Translations under genes and position numbers: made by a program
In this document: positions 11,544 through 23,112 of the stretch, in pieces
Position numbering within the stretch: the first letter of the stretch is position 1
How the letters are laid out: each line of letters begins with the position of its first letter
Notes under the pieces: generated by a model
The model's database searches: none
Told to the model about the DNA's origin: nothing
What the model saw: only the letters and a program-made list of their open reading frames with translations
Assembly: GCA_001566295.1 (NCBI GenBank)
Contig: KQ964247.1
Coordinates: 248,001 to 312,000, forward strand
Reading direction: 5' to 3'
DNA: 64,000 nt
Source: Microdochium bolleyi
Taxonomy: Eukaryota; Ascomycota; Sordariomycetes; Xylariales; Microdochiaceae

Positions 11544-12105
11544 GTTGAATGTGTATGTGTGTGTGAGTGGTGGAGGTGGTGTTTGGTGTTTGTGCTGAAC
11601 GAAAGAGAGGTCGAGATGGCGAAGTGGTGGTGGTGTTCTTGCAGGCAGGACGGCAATGTCGGCGATGCGGATTCTTCTGGAAGAGTGCAGGCAGCTCGGC
11701 TTTAAGCCAGGGACCCCAGATTGAGCTGCCAGCGGCAGGCGGGCCTCGGTGTGGCCAATGGCGGGCCTGTGATTGGGCCAGACACCGTGCCTGTGCGTGC
11801 TGTGCAGATCTGCATAAAATCTGGCAGTGTGCATGCCGGCTTGAATCGGGGGTCTTCGTCTTGGATGTGGTTTATCTTATCACCAGCCTGGAGCTCCAAA
11901 TGTTCCGTCACAAGCTAAAGTGTGAGCTCATACCTAGCGGCTGCAACAAAGGTCTACATCATCCGTTGCAGTCATACGACCGACAGCCTCCCAACGTCCG
12001 ACTCCGGCAGCGCGCGACATAGTCGTCAATGGTCGCGTTTCCTTCCAGGAAATTGAAAGGCATCACCTCACGCATCATGTGTCCGACGTCCACAACGTCA
12101 TCACG
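11544..12105. promoter_or_regulatory. Divergent promoter region, MIX17 (-) / COQ4 (+)
   Basis: A 562-bp stretch between the start codons of two genes for mitochondrial proteins. The part next to MIX17 (11550-11650) is GT-rich on the plus strand, so CA/CT-rich on the MIX17 sense strand, typical of a fungal 5' leader. No named site is identifiable by eye. Confidence 0.4.
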
Positions 12106-13128
12106 ATGAAGCCCCTCGCCCCGACCTCGGCCACGCTCCGCGCCGCAGCCCGCACAAGCCGACAAGCACCCTCCATATGCTCTCCGACCTCTATCCCGAA
12201 CCTCCACTGCGCCGCCAGGACAGCACGCCCTGTCACTGCGAGCACAGCTGGCCAGAGCCGACACTTCTCCGTCCTCAACCGCCCGCAGCCCAACTACCCA
12301 GGCCATGTCCCGCTCACGCGCCTCGAAAAGGCCGCCATGGCCGTCGGCTCGGGTGTCATGTCGTTCCTCAACCCGTGGCGGGGCGACCTGATCGCCATCT
12401 TCGGCGAGACGACCGCGAGCCCATACTTTATCGAGCGCCTGCGCCGCGCGATGCTCCTCTCCCCGACGGGGCGGCGCATCCTACGCGACAGACCCCGCAT
12501 CACCTCGTCCTCCCTCAACCTCCCTTACCTGCGCACCCTGCCCAGCAGCACCGTTGGGGGAACCTACGTCGCCTGGCTCGACCGCGAGGGCGTGAGCCCC
12601 GACACGCGCTCGTCAGTGCGCTACATCGACGACGAGGAGTGCGCATACGTCATGCAGCGCTACCGCGAGTCGCACGACTTCTACCACGCCCTCACAGGCC
12701 TCCCTGTCGTGCGCGAGGGCGAGGTCGCGCTCAAGGCCTTCGAGTTCGCGAACACGGTGCTGCCCATGACCGGCATGAGCGTCTTCTCTGTCGCGACCCT
12801 GAAGCCCGCAGAGCGCAAGCGGTTCTGGACTGTGTACGGTCCCTGGGCGCTCAAGAATGGGCTGCGCGCGGGGGAGGTGATCAATGTGTACTGGGAGGAG
12901 GAGATGGAGACGGATGTCGAGGAGCTGAGGAGAAGGTTGGGCATCGAGCAGCCGCCGGATCTCAGGAATATAAGAAAGAGAGAGAGGGAGGAGAGGAAGC
13001 GGAGGCAGCAGATGCAGGAGACTCCTGGTGGTGCTGGTGCTGCTGCGGGAGATGTTGACGCGCCGCCACAGAATCCGGCGGTCGATGCTGTGCGTGCTGA
13101 TACCGCGATGCCGGGGAGACATGTATAG
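12106..13128 (+). CDS. COQ4: Ubiquinone biosynthesis protein COQ4, single exon, 340 aa
   Basis: Matrix-side inner-membrane protein of the CoQ synthome, required for coenzyme Q synthesis. The N-terminal 60 residues are rich in Arg, Ala, Ser and Thr (MKPLAPTSATLRAAARTSRQ), a matrix-targeting presequence. The core begins at YPGHVPLTRLEKAAMAVGSG and holds the metal-binding motif HDXXHX11E as HDFYH (H190, D191, H194) with E206. Further on are ANTVLPMTG, KRFWTVYGPWALKNG and INVYWEEEMETDVEELRRRLGIEQPPD. A Lys/Arg/Glu-rich tail after about residue 285 is a fungal-type extension. The first in-frame ATG is at 12106. An ATG at 12077 lies in another frame. Confidence 0.95.
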   Translation: MKPLAPTSATLRAAARTSRQAPSICSPTSIPNLHCAARTARPVTASTAGQSRHFSVLNRPQPNYPGHVPLTRLEKAAMAVGSGVMSFLNPWRGDLIAIFGETTASPYFIERLRRAMLLSPTGRRILRDRPRITSSSLNLPYLRTLPSSTVGGTYVAWLDREGVSPDTRSSVRYIDDEECAYVMQRYRESHDFYHALTGLPVVREGEVALKAFEFANTVLPMTGMSVFSVATLKPAERKRFWTVYGPWALKNGLRAGEVINVYWEEEMETDVEELRRRLGIEQPPDLRNIRKREREERKRRQQMQETPGGAGAAAGDVDAPPQNPAVDAVRADTAMPGRHV

Positions 13129-13445
13129 CAAGGCACTGGACACGCAAAGGCAGAGAACTCCGCTCGTCAACACACGAGACTGTACAACTAGGCAATGTAC
13201 GATACTCAGCTAGTGTAATTGCTGTTCTTGGGCCCCCGCTGAATCCGAACAGCCATTCAATAGAAGGAACAGAAATGTACAAATTGTAAAACGCCATCCC
13301 ATGCTTTGCGACTCTTCCCCTCAGGAGGAATGTCTTCGAGTCGCCGAGTTCGTGCTCGATTTATGACTGAAAGTCGTCAAGGATGATCCCGAAATATTCA
13401 TTTCCAGTCTCGGCTCTCGGTTTTCCAAACAACAAACTTCTCTCC
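13129..13445. other. Convergent 3' region, COQ4 / PDCD5
   Basis: A 317-bp stretch between two stop codons. Nothing beyond presumed 3' UTRs is seen. Confidence 0.4.
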
Positions 13446-14168
13446 TCACAGATCGAAAAGATCGTCGTCGTCGTCATCCCAGCCCTTCCGCCTGCTGACG
13501 ACAATCTTCTCCTGCTGCTCCCGGCCCTGGTCGGCGACCGCGCTCAGCAGGTCCTTGAGTTGGTCTTCTGTGACTTTCGACCGCAGCTGCCCCGTCCGCG
13601 CGAGCATGATGAGCCGGTTCTCGACGTCGGTCGCGCGCGACTCTTTGACCAGCCGGATCCGGCCCAGGCGGTCCGCCGCCTCGGGGAGGAGGATCTGGTT
13701 GAGCATCTGCTGGCGGGCTTCCTTCTCCTGTCTGTTCAAGAGACGAGTTCGGTGTTAGTGTGTTCGCGCTCTGGGAGGTATAGCCCGGTTGAAGGAGACG
13801 CAAAGACGTACTGCTGTGCCTGCTCGGCCTGACTCTGGCCACCAGCGCCACTGGGACCTCCGCGGCCGGCAGCACCACCACTTCGTCCGCCGGCGCCGGC
13901 GCCTTGCTGCTTGAGCTGCTCGAGACGAGCCTTGCGGATCTGTTGCGTGGACGGGCAGCTTGTTAGTCAAGTAGTTGAGAAGCACGAAAGTAGCTCTCGT
14001 GACGTGAAAGAGCTCGTGGGACGTAAAAGGGCCAAGGCTTGGGAAGGGCTTGCTGTTGCGCGAGGGGCGCGCATCTCCGGAAGAGCTTGAGGAAAGCTCC
14101 CGAGCCACTGCGCGCCGACGGCAGGGTGTCGATTGTAGACGTACCGCTTCGAGTTCGTCGTCCGCCAT
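13446..14168 (-). CDS. PDCD5 (TFAR19) family DNA-binding protein, 3 exons, 145 aa
   Basis: Member of the conserved archaeal/eukaryotic PDCD5 family (yeast Ymr074c); small helical protein linked to apoptosis and chaperonin binding in animals. Exons 14168-14145 (only MADDELEA), 13939-13812 and 13731-13446; introns of 205 and 80 nt. It opens with MADDELEAIRKARLEQLKQQG, close to human PDCD5. A Gly-rich insert follows (GAGAGGRSGGAAGRGGPSG). The helical core is QEKEARQQMLNQILLPEAADRL, then RIRLVKESRATDVENRLIMLARTGQL and VTEDQLKDLLSAV. The tail RRKGWDDDDDDLFDL matches the acidic family C-terminus. The 24-nt first exon is inferred from the family N-terminus and a good GTACGT donor. Confidence 0.92.
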
Positions 14169-15026
14169 AGCTATAAGCTTCTTCTTGCTTGTTCGCCTCC
14201 TGGGGTAGTCGTCGGTGGTCTCTGGTCGGGATCCGTCTGTCGCGCGTCGATTTGGGAGTTTTTTCTTAAGCTGCTAGTCTTCGTTGGGCAGTGCTTGCGT
14301 GACAACTGCCTCGTCGTGCAAGGTGTGTGAAAATGAGGTTCAGCAAGACAAAGTTGCGTCGTTCGGCAGTGGGGTCCCAAGGTTGATTCGGGGCGCAAGT
14401 CGGTTGCTGTAGTGGGGTAGCGAGGCGCCTGGGACAGTGGAAGGGATGACGCTCGAGGTCCCTGGCTGTGCCGACCAGGCCACAATCCCCGACACCAGTA
14501 CGGTCCTGCTTTACCAGCGAGTTCATGGGGGAGCAAACTAGGATCCATCATTCCGAGGGTAGCAGAGCGAGTTCAATGGCTGTTCTTCACGTCACAATCC
14601 ACGGAATGCGCTACGGTCATGTCGCCCGTTAGGTAGTCTCTCTGAATCGTCATTATATTTCTGTGCTTGCCATCATCCGTCCACGCCAAGGTATTGCAAC
14701 CACAAACGCCTGCCAACTCATGTGAAGGGGGACTAGGAAATAAAAACACAATGCGGCGCCTCGTTGTTTTGAACCCGTATAACTCCTGCAGTGCAAGGCG
14801 GAAAGGACCCAAACCAGTACGAGCGGCTATGCCATTGTCCAGAGCATCTCCGCCTCCACCTCTGGAAAGCCTTGTTGCTTGTGCGTCTGTGTGTGAAAAG
14901 TGTCTCTGCTGTATCGTCATCCAAACCGTAGCATAAAGTAGGTACAAAGAAAACTAGTATATGTCTCGAGGCTTCGAATCTTGTTGCCGTGCAATAGCAG
15001 TTGGCTGTATAGTGGCAAAACAGTCA
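14169..15026. other. Tandem intergenic region upstream of PDCD5, downstream of the PRO45 gene
   Basis: An 858-bp stretch. The PDCD5-proximal half should contain its promoter, and the other half is the 3' side of the FHA-protein gene. Short ORFs here match nothing I recognise. Confidence 0.35.
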
Positions 15027-17376
15027 CTATCGCTCGACTCGCGGTGGTGCCTGCCAGCCATTGATGTAGACCATCAGACCCATGCCGATGATTACCACGC
15101 CGACCATCGAGGCATAAGGGATGCTGCTGGTTAGAGCATGCTCATGGACCAAGACACCAGCAGACGTGGTCAGTGGTGTTATTGTATTTGTCCTGGTCAT
15201 GGCTGGGCGCTCCTTCATTGTCTCCGACGCCATCTCGTCGTCGGTCGAGGCAACAGTTGACATCTCAGCCAGAGTCGACGACCGACTGAGTCGTCCACTG
15301 GTTGTGCTGGCGTCTTGCGCGGCGTGCACCTCGGCCTGGAGCTGAGCGTTCTCTTGAGCAAGGGCCTCTCTAGCTTCCGCCTCCTCGCGAAGCTGCAGTG
15401 CCATCTCCGCCAGCGACTTCCGGTCATGATCTCTCTCAGACTCTGCAGAAGACGCCCGCTCTTGTAATGATTCCAGCTGGTGACGCAGGTCAGTCATCTG
15501 GAGAACCATCGTCTCAATCTGGCTCTGCAGCTCTGACGTGTGATCGGCCTGCTCAGGGACCGTATCGGTCATGGGTGTGTCTGGATCGGTGGTGGCGTTT
15601 TGCTCGGTAGGCGGCTCAAATGTTTCTGTGAGGATGGCCGGGTTTGTCTCGGGCTTCTCCAACACCTCCTCTGGTTGGGTCGTGGCAGCGACCTCCAACC
15701 GCCGCGCAAGATCTTCAGCAAGTGTTCGCGCCGCTTTCTCCTCTGCGAGCATTCTCTCGAGGTCTTTCATACGGGATGTCTGCGATTCGATCTCCTGCTG
15801 TGCGTGCTTAAGTGCCTCGGTGAGCTGCAGAATTTGGCTAGAGTGTCCATCCTGGCGAATGGGCGAGTTGCTCTGCCCCGGCAGCTTGGGCTTCTCAGTG
15901 AGCCCGCGCTTCAGTGAAGGCACATCTGGCTTCTCTGGAAGAGGTTGCTGCGGTGGAGGAGCTGGTGGATCCGAGAATCGAGTTTTGCCGCCATCAGAGC
16001 GAAATGAGACTCCGTTTCCATTCATCATCTGGGACTTGGACAGCTCATGAACTTCGACCTTGTCCATATTCTTGATATCGTCCTTGGTGAGTAGCGTGCT
16101 GATGAACTGGCCTGTCCGACTCAAGTCATGTGTTTGGAGGCGAGCCGTACGCATCTCGTTCTGCGTCATGGTTAATTTCAGAACATGTTTGCGTGGCCTT
16201 TGGGGATAAGCTTACCTGCAACTTCTTGACAATCTGTTCTGTGCTGATTGGGGAGAAGAAGAATCCTCGTTGGTGGCCCATACCGTTGGGCTGTCCACCC
16301 ATAAGCGCGCCACCAGCAACCATGCGACCGTTGTTCGTCATGGATGCTTGGCTACCTGCACGCCCGCGATACATGGCCACACCCTGAGGCTGCATCATCA
16401 TGCCGCCATTGGTAGGGTCCAGATCACCAAAGTTCATGTCCAGTACATTGTTGGCCGAATTGAGGTAGCCCGCATGTTCTACCTTGGCGGCGACTTTGTG
16501 GTGTACAACCGTCTTCTGGTCCTCGCTGACAATGTCGATGCCAAGCTCGAGGTGGTCTCCGGTCTGTAACTCGTGTGGGTCGGATTCACGGTTCTCTTGG
16601 GATAGTCGTGAACCGTTCACAAAAGTGCCGTTACTTGATTTGACATCCCGAATAAAGATCTTGCCCTGTTGCTTGTCGGCCCAAATCTCGGCATGCTGAC
16701 GCGAAAGAACTTTGGAGTCGAAGAAGCCATTGATAGGCGTTGGAACAGTCTTGGCGTTGGTCTGGCGACCTATCCTCAAGGTATCCGGGAAAAAAGGAAC
16801 AGATATGGTCTTGCGTTCAAAAGTGCCGTTCAGTGACAGAAGGTACAGCACCGGTGCTGGCCCGCCCGGTATTGAGTCGACCATTGGCCTCTGCATGCCT
16901 TGTTGTGCTCCAACCTGGACCTGTGATGGCAGGATCTGCGAGGGGTTGCCATGCATGGTGCCGTTTCCGTTGACAGCTCCTCCCATGAACGTGGGACGAC
17001 TGTTGGCCCTCACTCCAGGCCGACCGGAGTCCATTTGGGCGTCTTGTTTTTGTGGCGGCCACGGAGTCTTTCCTTGCGGGCGTTTTCGCGCGTCTACCTG
17101 GACACTGCCTCCGTTCGACCACGAACCTAGATCGGCCGGCGAGGGTTGCAGAAGGACGCCATTGGGCTGAGCGTGGTTGGCTGGATTTGAGACTGTTGAG
17201 GTGGAGGACGTCGAGGAAGTGGACGATATTGATGACGACGAGTTGTTGCGCTGAAGGCTCTTCCTTGGCATAAACATCCGGTCTTCGGGTGCGCCGGCGT
17301 GGCCACCCGTCAGGCTTGCCCAAGGACCCGACCGGTTGTTGTGCGAGAAGGTCGGGGGGCTTGCAACAGCTGTCAT
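15027..17376 (-). CDS. FHA-domain tail-anchored STRIPAK protein (PRO45/HAM-4/SLMAP type), 2 exons, 764 aa
   Basis: Fungal counterpart of SLMAP, a STRIPAK subunit needed for hyphal fusion and fruiting-body development in Sordaria and Neurospora. Exons 17376-16216 and 16160-15027, joined over a 55-nt intron. The N-terminal 170 residues are Ser/Asn/Gln/Pro-rich. The FHA domain (about 175-300) shows the phosphothreonine-binding residues in TLRIGRQTNAK, KVLSRQHAEIWAD and DVKSSNGTFVNGSRLS. A conserved-looking stretch GFFFSPISTEQIVKKLQNEM crosses the splice. The second half has heptad-rich coiled coils (about 505-700). A single hydrophobic helix next to the C-terminus (SMVGVVIIGMGLMVYINGW) is followed by seven residues, i.e. 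a tail anchor for ER, nuclear envelope or mitochondria. Confidence 0.9.
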
Positions 17377-18781
17377 TAGGAACGAGCAGCCGGATCAAGC
17401 GGAAGGCTGGTAGAGCACGGTGGAGCAAGCGCGTAGGCCTGAGAAATCCTGATCCTAACGTTAAAGGTCAAGTAAGATGCCGGGCCGAGAAAGAAAGTCG
17501 TGTCCTTCACGCGACCGTCGCCAGAACGGTGATGGCGGCTCGAGTAGCACAGATGGGATGACGCGCTACGCTTGTTAATGTCTACAGGCGTGGGTGCGAA
17601 GCGCAGAAAGGCTTTCGCGATGTTCTTGATGTCCCAGACGCGCGGGTGGATTGCTGGCGGTCGGTAAGGGGTCTCTGGGCGAAGCGGTCGAGGTAAGGCT
17701 GACTAGCACGAGTCGCCGCACCCACAGGTGGAGGATGCGGGACACGGGCAGCGATGTGAGCTGGCGAGTCGTAGTATTATCAGCGGTGCAGGCGACGGGC
17801 GGCGAGAAGTGGGCGGCGGCGACGGCGATGGGAGATGCGGAAACGATGCTGTCGTGGAATGTTCGTCGTCGTAAGGTTGGCGCGAGAGAGTGCCGGGTAC
17901 TGACGCTAACTATGGGAATGCCAGAGTCTTGGTAGAGTTGGCTCAGGAGGGCGGGAGCGGGCGGGCCAGCGCAAAGGCGGAGCCGTCACTCCCAAGCGCC
18001 TGCCTGCCCACCACTTGCAGCCATCACACACACTCAGCTGCACACCAGTTCGACAACTTGCATATGAGCGGGAGGTATTTACGCAGTGCAGTGCAGTAGG
18101 CTCTTTTCATGAACGACCCGGGACGGTACGCGCTCCTGCAGCATGCGATCATGCTACATATCATGAGTGGTCACACGCCAGCCATTCCTGACGAAAACTT
18201 TCCAGAGACCTGTCAACAGTCCACGCGACACACGTTCTCCAATCCCATCACGAGAGGAGCGAGCTCTATACAGCACAACGCAGATAAAAGCGAACGTGCA
18301 GGTCTGCTGGTAAATAGGAAATCTATAGAAATCTCGATCGTCTCGATAGTCTTAATATCGTATGGCATAGCCTTAGAGTATGAATCCTCCGCGTGGGTAA
18401 CACGATCCGAACATGATGAGACGACCCGACGGGCCTAAAATAAGGTGGGCGAGCCTGGACCTGTCCTTAAGCCGTGTTTCGACTTCCTGGCCGCTGCAAC
18501 GTTGATTCCTCTCAGTCTCCCAGCTGTCAAACGAGGGTCCGTGCAGGATACCCGACTCTCGGAGCGGTGCTTCCCCAGATTTTCAGAGCTTGGTGCCGGG
18601 TAGCTCGTGCGAGCGCCGCAGACATGTGCAAGCTGCACTCCCCCCATCGCTCTTCATTCGTACGAGACGGCTGCTCAGTCTCGAAGCATTGCGACAAGCC
18701 AATACACAGCAAGCCAGCTCAGTGACCACCGCTTACCCGCTCGAGCTCAAGAACACAGGCCGACGCCACCATCCGTTCACC
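17377..18781. promoter_or_regulatory. Divergent intergenic region, PRO45-type gene (-) / MGR2 (+)
   Basis: A 1.4 kb stretch between two diverging start codons. Just before the MGR2 start the plus strand is C-rich (around 18740-18781), a usual fungal 5' leader. No convincing ORF or named site is seen. Confidence 0.4.
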
Positions 18782-19445
18782 ATGCCGCCCGTTCCTCAGC
18801 GCGGAGGCCCCGTCGGCCCCTCCACCTTCGACAAGCGTTAGTGAACCGCTGGCCTACACACGATACCGGAACGGAGGAGTCTTGCTAACGATGGGCGTGT
18901 AGTCAAGATGGGTGCTATGATGGGAGGCAGTAAGTCGCTTTTCTCCAGCCATCATTCCTTTTTACTTAACAACGGCACCATAACTAACGCTTGCTCGTGT
19001 TTTCTAGCTGTCGGCACCATCATGGGTTTCGTCTTCGGTACGACTAGTTCCCTGCCCTCCCTCTCTCCGACTGATTCGAGACCGAGCTGCTCCGAACGAC
19101 ATACACAGCTACTGACACCTGCTTCTTCTGCGCATAGGAACCGTACAGATCTTCCGCGGCGGCGCCGGTCCTAACGGCATCATGCGAACACTCGGCCAGT
19201 ACATGCTCATGTCTGGGTCCACATTCGGGTATGTTTGCTAGCCACAGAAGGCCGGACTACCCTCTGTCTTCAGAGCTCATGTTGGCTAACGGAACTCTTG
19301 GCGACACGCATACAGTTTCTTCATGTCTATCGGCAGCGTCATCCGCAGCGACTCATCACCCATTGCTACCGAGGCATTCGCGCGGGCGCAGCGGAGAACG
19401 TTCATCATGGCCGCGGAACGCGGCTTCGGGCCCAGGACTGCGTGA
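18782..19445 (+). CDS. MGR2: Mitochondrial TIM23 lateral gatekeeper MGR2/ROMO1, 5 exons, 110 aa
   Basis: Small inner-membrane subunit of the TIM23 presequence translocase; controls lateral release of preproteins (human ROMO1). Exons 18782-18836, 18903-18929, 19008-19037, 19138-19228 and 19316-19445; introns of 66, 78, 100 and 87 nt. Two exons are microexons of 27 and 30 nt. The joined protein reads GPSTFDKLKMGAMMGG, then TVGTIMGFVFGTVQIFRGGA and GQYMLMSGSTFGFFMSIGS. These are the two Gly-rich membrane helices and loop of the family. It ends RTFIMAAERGFGPRTA. The 333 coding nt are in frame throughout. No single continuous ORF reveals this gene, so it is easily missed. Confidence 0.93.
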
Positions 19446-22248
19446 GCAAGAGCGGCATGATCGTAATGATGCCTGCGCGCGCGAGTCGTATAAGACGAAC
19501 GAACCGGACCGAGGAGAACCGTTCCACGAAAGCTTCTGCCGGGCCGGGCGGATAATCTCGTCAGCGCTTCGCGGTCGGCCGTCAGTGTATACGACAAGGA
19601 CTGGTGCAATGTACAGTATGTGCAGAAAGTAATGAAAGTGTACTATATTTGTCCCACTTCAGCACACTGTCGTTGGGGAAAACCCAAGAATGGTTTGTGA
19701 AGATATATGTCTTCCCGTTGCGTGCTAGCATAGACGGAGCTGCCCCTGGTCACACAAACGCGCCGGTCTCGATTGCGGCAGTGTAATAACAAGCGATGCA
19801 TTCTTCTCTAGTCCACCATGGGCCTCCTGCAAAATCCCTGATGCCTATGCTGGTAGAGAACTGCGAAAGCGTTGAGCACGATGAACATACGATCACCGGT
19901 CATGGCGCCCACGGCGGGCCTGGGGTGTGCTCTCGCTATCGATGATCCGACCAAGTCATGCCTATGACCAGAGAGGAAAGTAGTTCCCATAATTGTCGCC
20001 GATCGCTGCGGACTGGAGCTGGAGCAACTGTTGAGCAAACTTGGGGGCTTCAGTAACTGTGAACAGGTAATTCCTTGTGAGACGCACTTTGTCACAGTTT
20101 GCGATTGCCATGTCTCGCACGTTCACTTACGAAGAAGGCCGGCAAAAGTTCAGTTTCGCACAACCGGTGAATCGCTTTGTTACGACATCAGTCTTCGTCA
20201 TCGCCCAGAATAGAGGTGCTATCTAAGATCGAGCAGGGCTCGAAATGGACTACTGACACTGGGCCGAGGCCTCATTGGCGGTTCGGGCTGCTATGTCCAG
20301 TATGCCATTTCGTTCCAAGCTTCAGATCGTCCTATTCGTGGGCTTTTAGGCTGGCATTGCCATTACGGGATACATGCATGTCTCATATTCCCACAGCATA
20401 TACCTGTCGTCCCAGTGCCTCACCGGTTCGAACGAGTTCTGGGAAGCAATTAAGCTTGCAGACGGAGGCGTCCCTATCGGCAGCTAAGCGTCTCGACAGG
20501 CAGGGCTCCCTTGTCTAGCGGCTGCCGACAAATTACCTGCACAATAAGGCTGCAACTGCGGGCGAGCAGTATGGACTGGCCACTTACGGTGTTGGAGGGA
20601 ATGCATCTTGCTGGGAAGTCCTCTGCGTTCGCTTGTAAGCATGAAGATGGTCAGGTCCTCTTACGCTAATATTGCACCTCAGCTGAAGAGCCTTACTCAT
20701 CGCCTGTCAACTGGGATGATAGTCAACTAGGGTCCGGGTTCCATCGCTTGGCGGAGACCCCACTTGCATCATGAATACGGCCTCTCTTTGAAGTTGGCCG
20801 TTTCTGATGCTTCAAAATCCGACATATTCCGCTCGAATGGATCCAAGATGAGTTCTATGGACAAGACTCGACCCAGGTTTGTCTACCAGTGTCAAGTTTG
20901 CAGGACCATGCGGAAAGTTGGAGGTCTTCGTGAGGTTCGAAGGGAAATGGTATACTTATCTGAACTGTTGTGATTGTGTTGTTTGCTTCTCGGACAAGTA
21001 AGCGCTTAGATGGCGAATCAACTACAGCAAATTCTCCCCAAGGTCGCTCAAGCTGAATGTAATTGAGGATTTCGGTATTGTCAATCGATTTGGTCGAATA
21101 CTCTTTCAGGCATTGACCGCTCGAGTCCTTCTGGGCTGAGTGGAAAGCACCCGCACCCAAAAGGCCAAGGCTCGGCGTCGCCGACCGGGAACAATGTGTA
21201 CAATGGCTTGGTGGTCTTGAGGAAGGGAAGCGTAACCTTGCGACCATGACCTGAATCGCGCGAGGAAGCGAGCAGAACAGCCTTTGCTGACGCAGCAGGG
21301 TGCCATTGTGCACCAAACCCTCCTCCGTGATCATGTCCTCCCTCAGTATAGGCAGTCAAGCAATGGCTGAATGGAATCGGAAGAACGGTGATCCTTGCAG
21401 TCAAAAGAGGCTGACGCATGGGGCCTGTTGCTTCGGCCGACTCTTGAGATCTGGCACTGGGTCAGGAGCGAGCCGCGATGATCCGGTGGAGGCGCCTGGA
21501 CCTCGTGGTTTAAGGTTCATCGGCCAGCGCAGCGTTCAGCTGGAAAGTCTGCTGGCGTCTAACCGTCGATCATTTGCTGTTGAGGGGTCTGGCCTGGCCT
21601 GGGCGCGGGCGGCAGCGAGACCTTTGATCGGGGCGGCGAGAGAGCGGCGAGAAAGACGAAAGAAGCGCCCACCCCGGGAGGCAATCTACGATACCTAGTG
21701 GAACCTTGGAAGCGTGGGGCAGCCTTGGATCGTGGCTCTCAAGAGCAGAGCGAGCTGATGCTGGGCCCACCCGGCCGCCGGGGTTGTACCTGCCGCCACC
21801 TGCACCCACGCTGCGCTGCGCTGCACTGCGCTGCACGGAACGGCCTCCTCCTGACGTGCACCATATCGTCGCTCCTCATCTTGTTCCAAGATTGCACACT
21901 TCGAGGCCTTCTCCTCTTCTCTATCCACTCTTCAGTCTTGTCGCCGCCTCGTCCCAGCATACCGCATCAACACCGGGTATCCTGTATCGGAATACCATAG
22001 TTGAGCCGCAATCGCCCTCCCCATCGACTTCGGATCATCATCCCCTTCCTCAGTCACCCGCATTCCAGTCAGTCAGCCAGCGCACGCGCATTCGAAACGA
22101 CACCCACGAGCGCCACCATTCCTTCGCCTCATCCTTCACAAAAACTCGCACCGCCCGCGACTGTTGCCAGAAGCCTTCCGCGCGTCCTCCGAATCGATCC
22201 ATTCTGTTGCGGCAACCCCTTTGCGATTCGACCCCCCAATAATACACA
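19446..22248. other. 2.8 kb gene-free stretch upstream of rho3
   Basis: No recognisable gene on either strand; the longest open frames (for example minus strand 20855-21334) have no family resemblance I can name. The last 450 bp before rho3 are C/T-rich on the plus strand, as in a long 5' leader. A short GCTGC-type tandem repeat lies near 21810-21835. Confidence 0.45.
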
Positions 22249-23112
22249 ATGCCTGCTCTCTGTGGAGGTTCCAAAACAGCACAGCGCAAGCTGGTCCTGC
22301 TGTGAGTTGCCAGCCCTGCCCTGATACTCAATACCCGACGCGTACGAGCCATCATTAGTGGCGAGATCCTTGGGGTTCCATGTTCGTGCGAGTGTGCTAA
22401 TCTGTCTGGTTTAGCGGAGATGGTGCGTGTGGCAAGACCTCTTTACTGAATGTCTTCACGCGCGGGTACTTCCCAACTGTGTACGAACCGACCGTGTTTG
22501 AGAACTACGTTCATGGTCAGTCTCTCATTGCGCCCCTATTGACGCAAGCCTGCGTTGCCCCGTCTTAAGGGGATGGCCTCTCGACAGCCATGGGAATTTG
22601 GCCTGGAGTTATCTTGCTAGAATCTGACAATTTGTGCAGACATCTTTATCGACAGTGTACACATTGAGCTGTCCCTATGGGACACAGCCGGACAAGAAGA
22701 GTTCGATCGCCTGCGGAGTTTGTCCTACGACAACACAGATGTAGTAGTGCTCTGCTTCAGCGTCGACAGCAAGGACTCTCTCGAGAACGTCGAGAGCAAG
22801 TGGGTTGGCGAGATTCAAGAAAACTGCCCTGGCGTAAAACTGGTTCTCGTTGCCCTCAAGTGTGACCTCAGAGAGAACGGCGAGGAAGATGAAGAAGGAG
22901 CTGCTGCGCCCGCTACAGAGCAGCGGGAGAAGAAGCCCATGATCGACTACAACCAGGGTCTCGATGTCGCAAGGCGGATCAAGGCCATGAGATACCTCGA
23001 GTGTTCTGCCATGCGGAATCGTGGCGTCAACGAGGCTTTCACTGAGGCCGCCCGTGTGGCCCTCAGCGTCAAGCCTGCCGGAGAGAATGACTCAAAATGT
23101 GTTGTCATGTAA
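22249..23112 (+). CDS. rho3: Rho-family GTPase Rho3, 3 exons, 208 aa
   Basis: Small GTPase that couples polarised exocytosis and actin at hyphal tips. Exons 22249-22301, 22415-22515 and 22640-23112; introns of 113 and 124 nt. The P-loop is GDGACGKT (residues 19-26), preceded by MPALCGGSKTAQRKLVLL. Effector region: YEPTVFENYVHDIFID. Switch II: DTAGQEEFDRLRSLSYDNTD. The base-binding motif reads ALKCDLR. The Rho insert is long and acidic/Ala-rich (ENGEEDEEGAAAPATEQREK), and ECSAMRNRGVNEAF follows. The C-terminus CVVM is a CAAX box predicted to favour farnesylation. The combination ENYVHDIF and LLNVFTRGYFPTVYEPT separates it from Rho1, Rho2, Cdc42 and Rac. Confidence 0.95.

Noticed and set aside
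20418..20445. CCGGTTCGAAC resembling a tRNA T-loop
   Set aside because: The stem does not pair and no A-box lies upstream.
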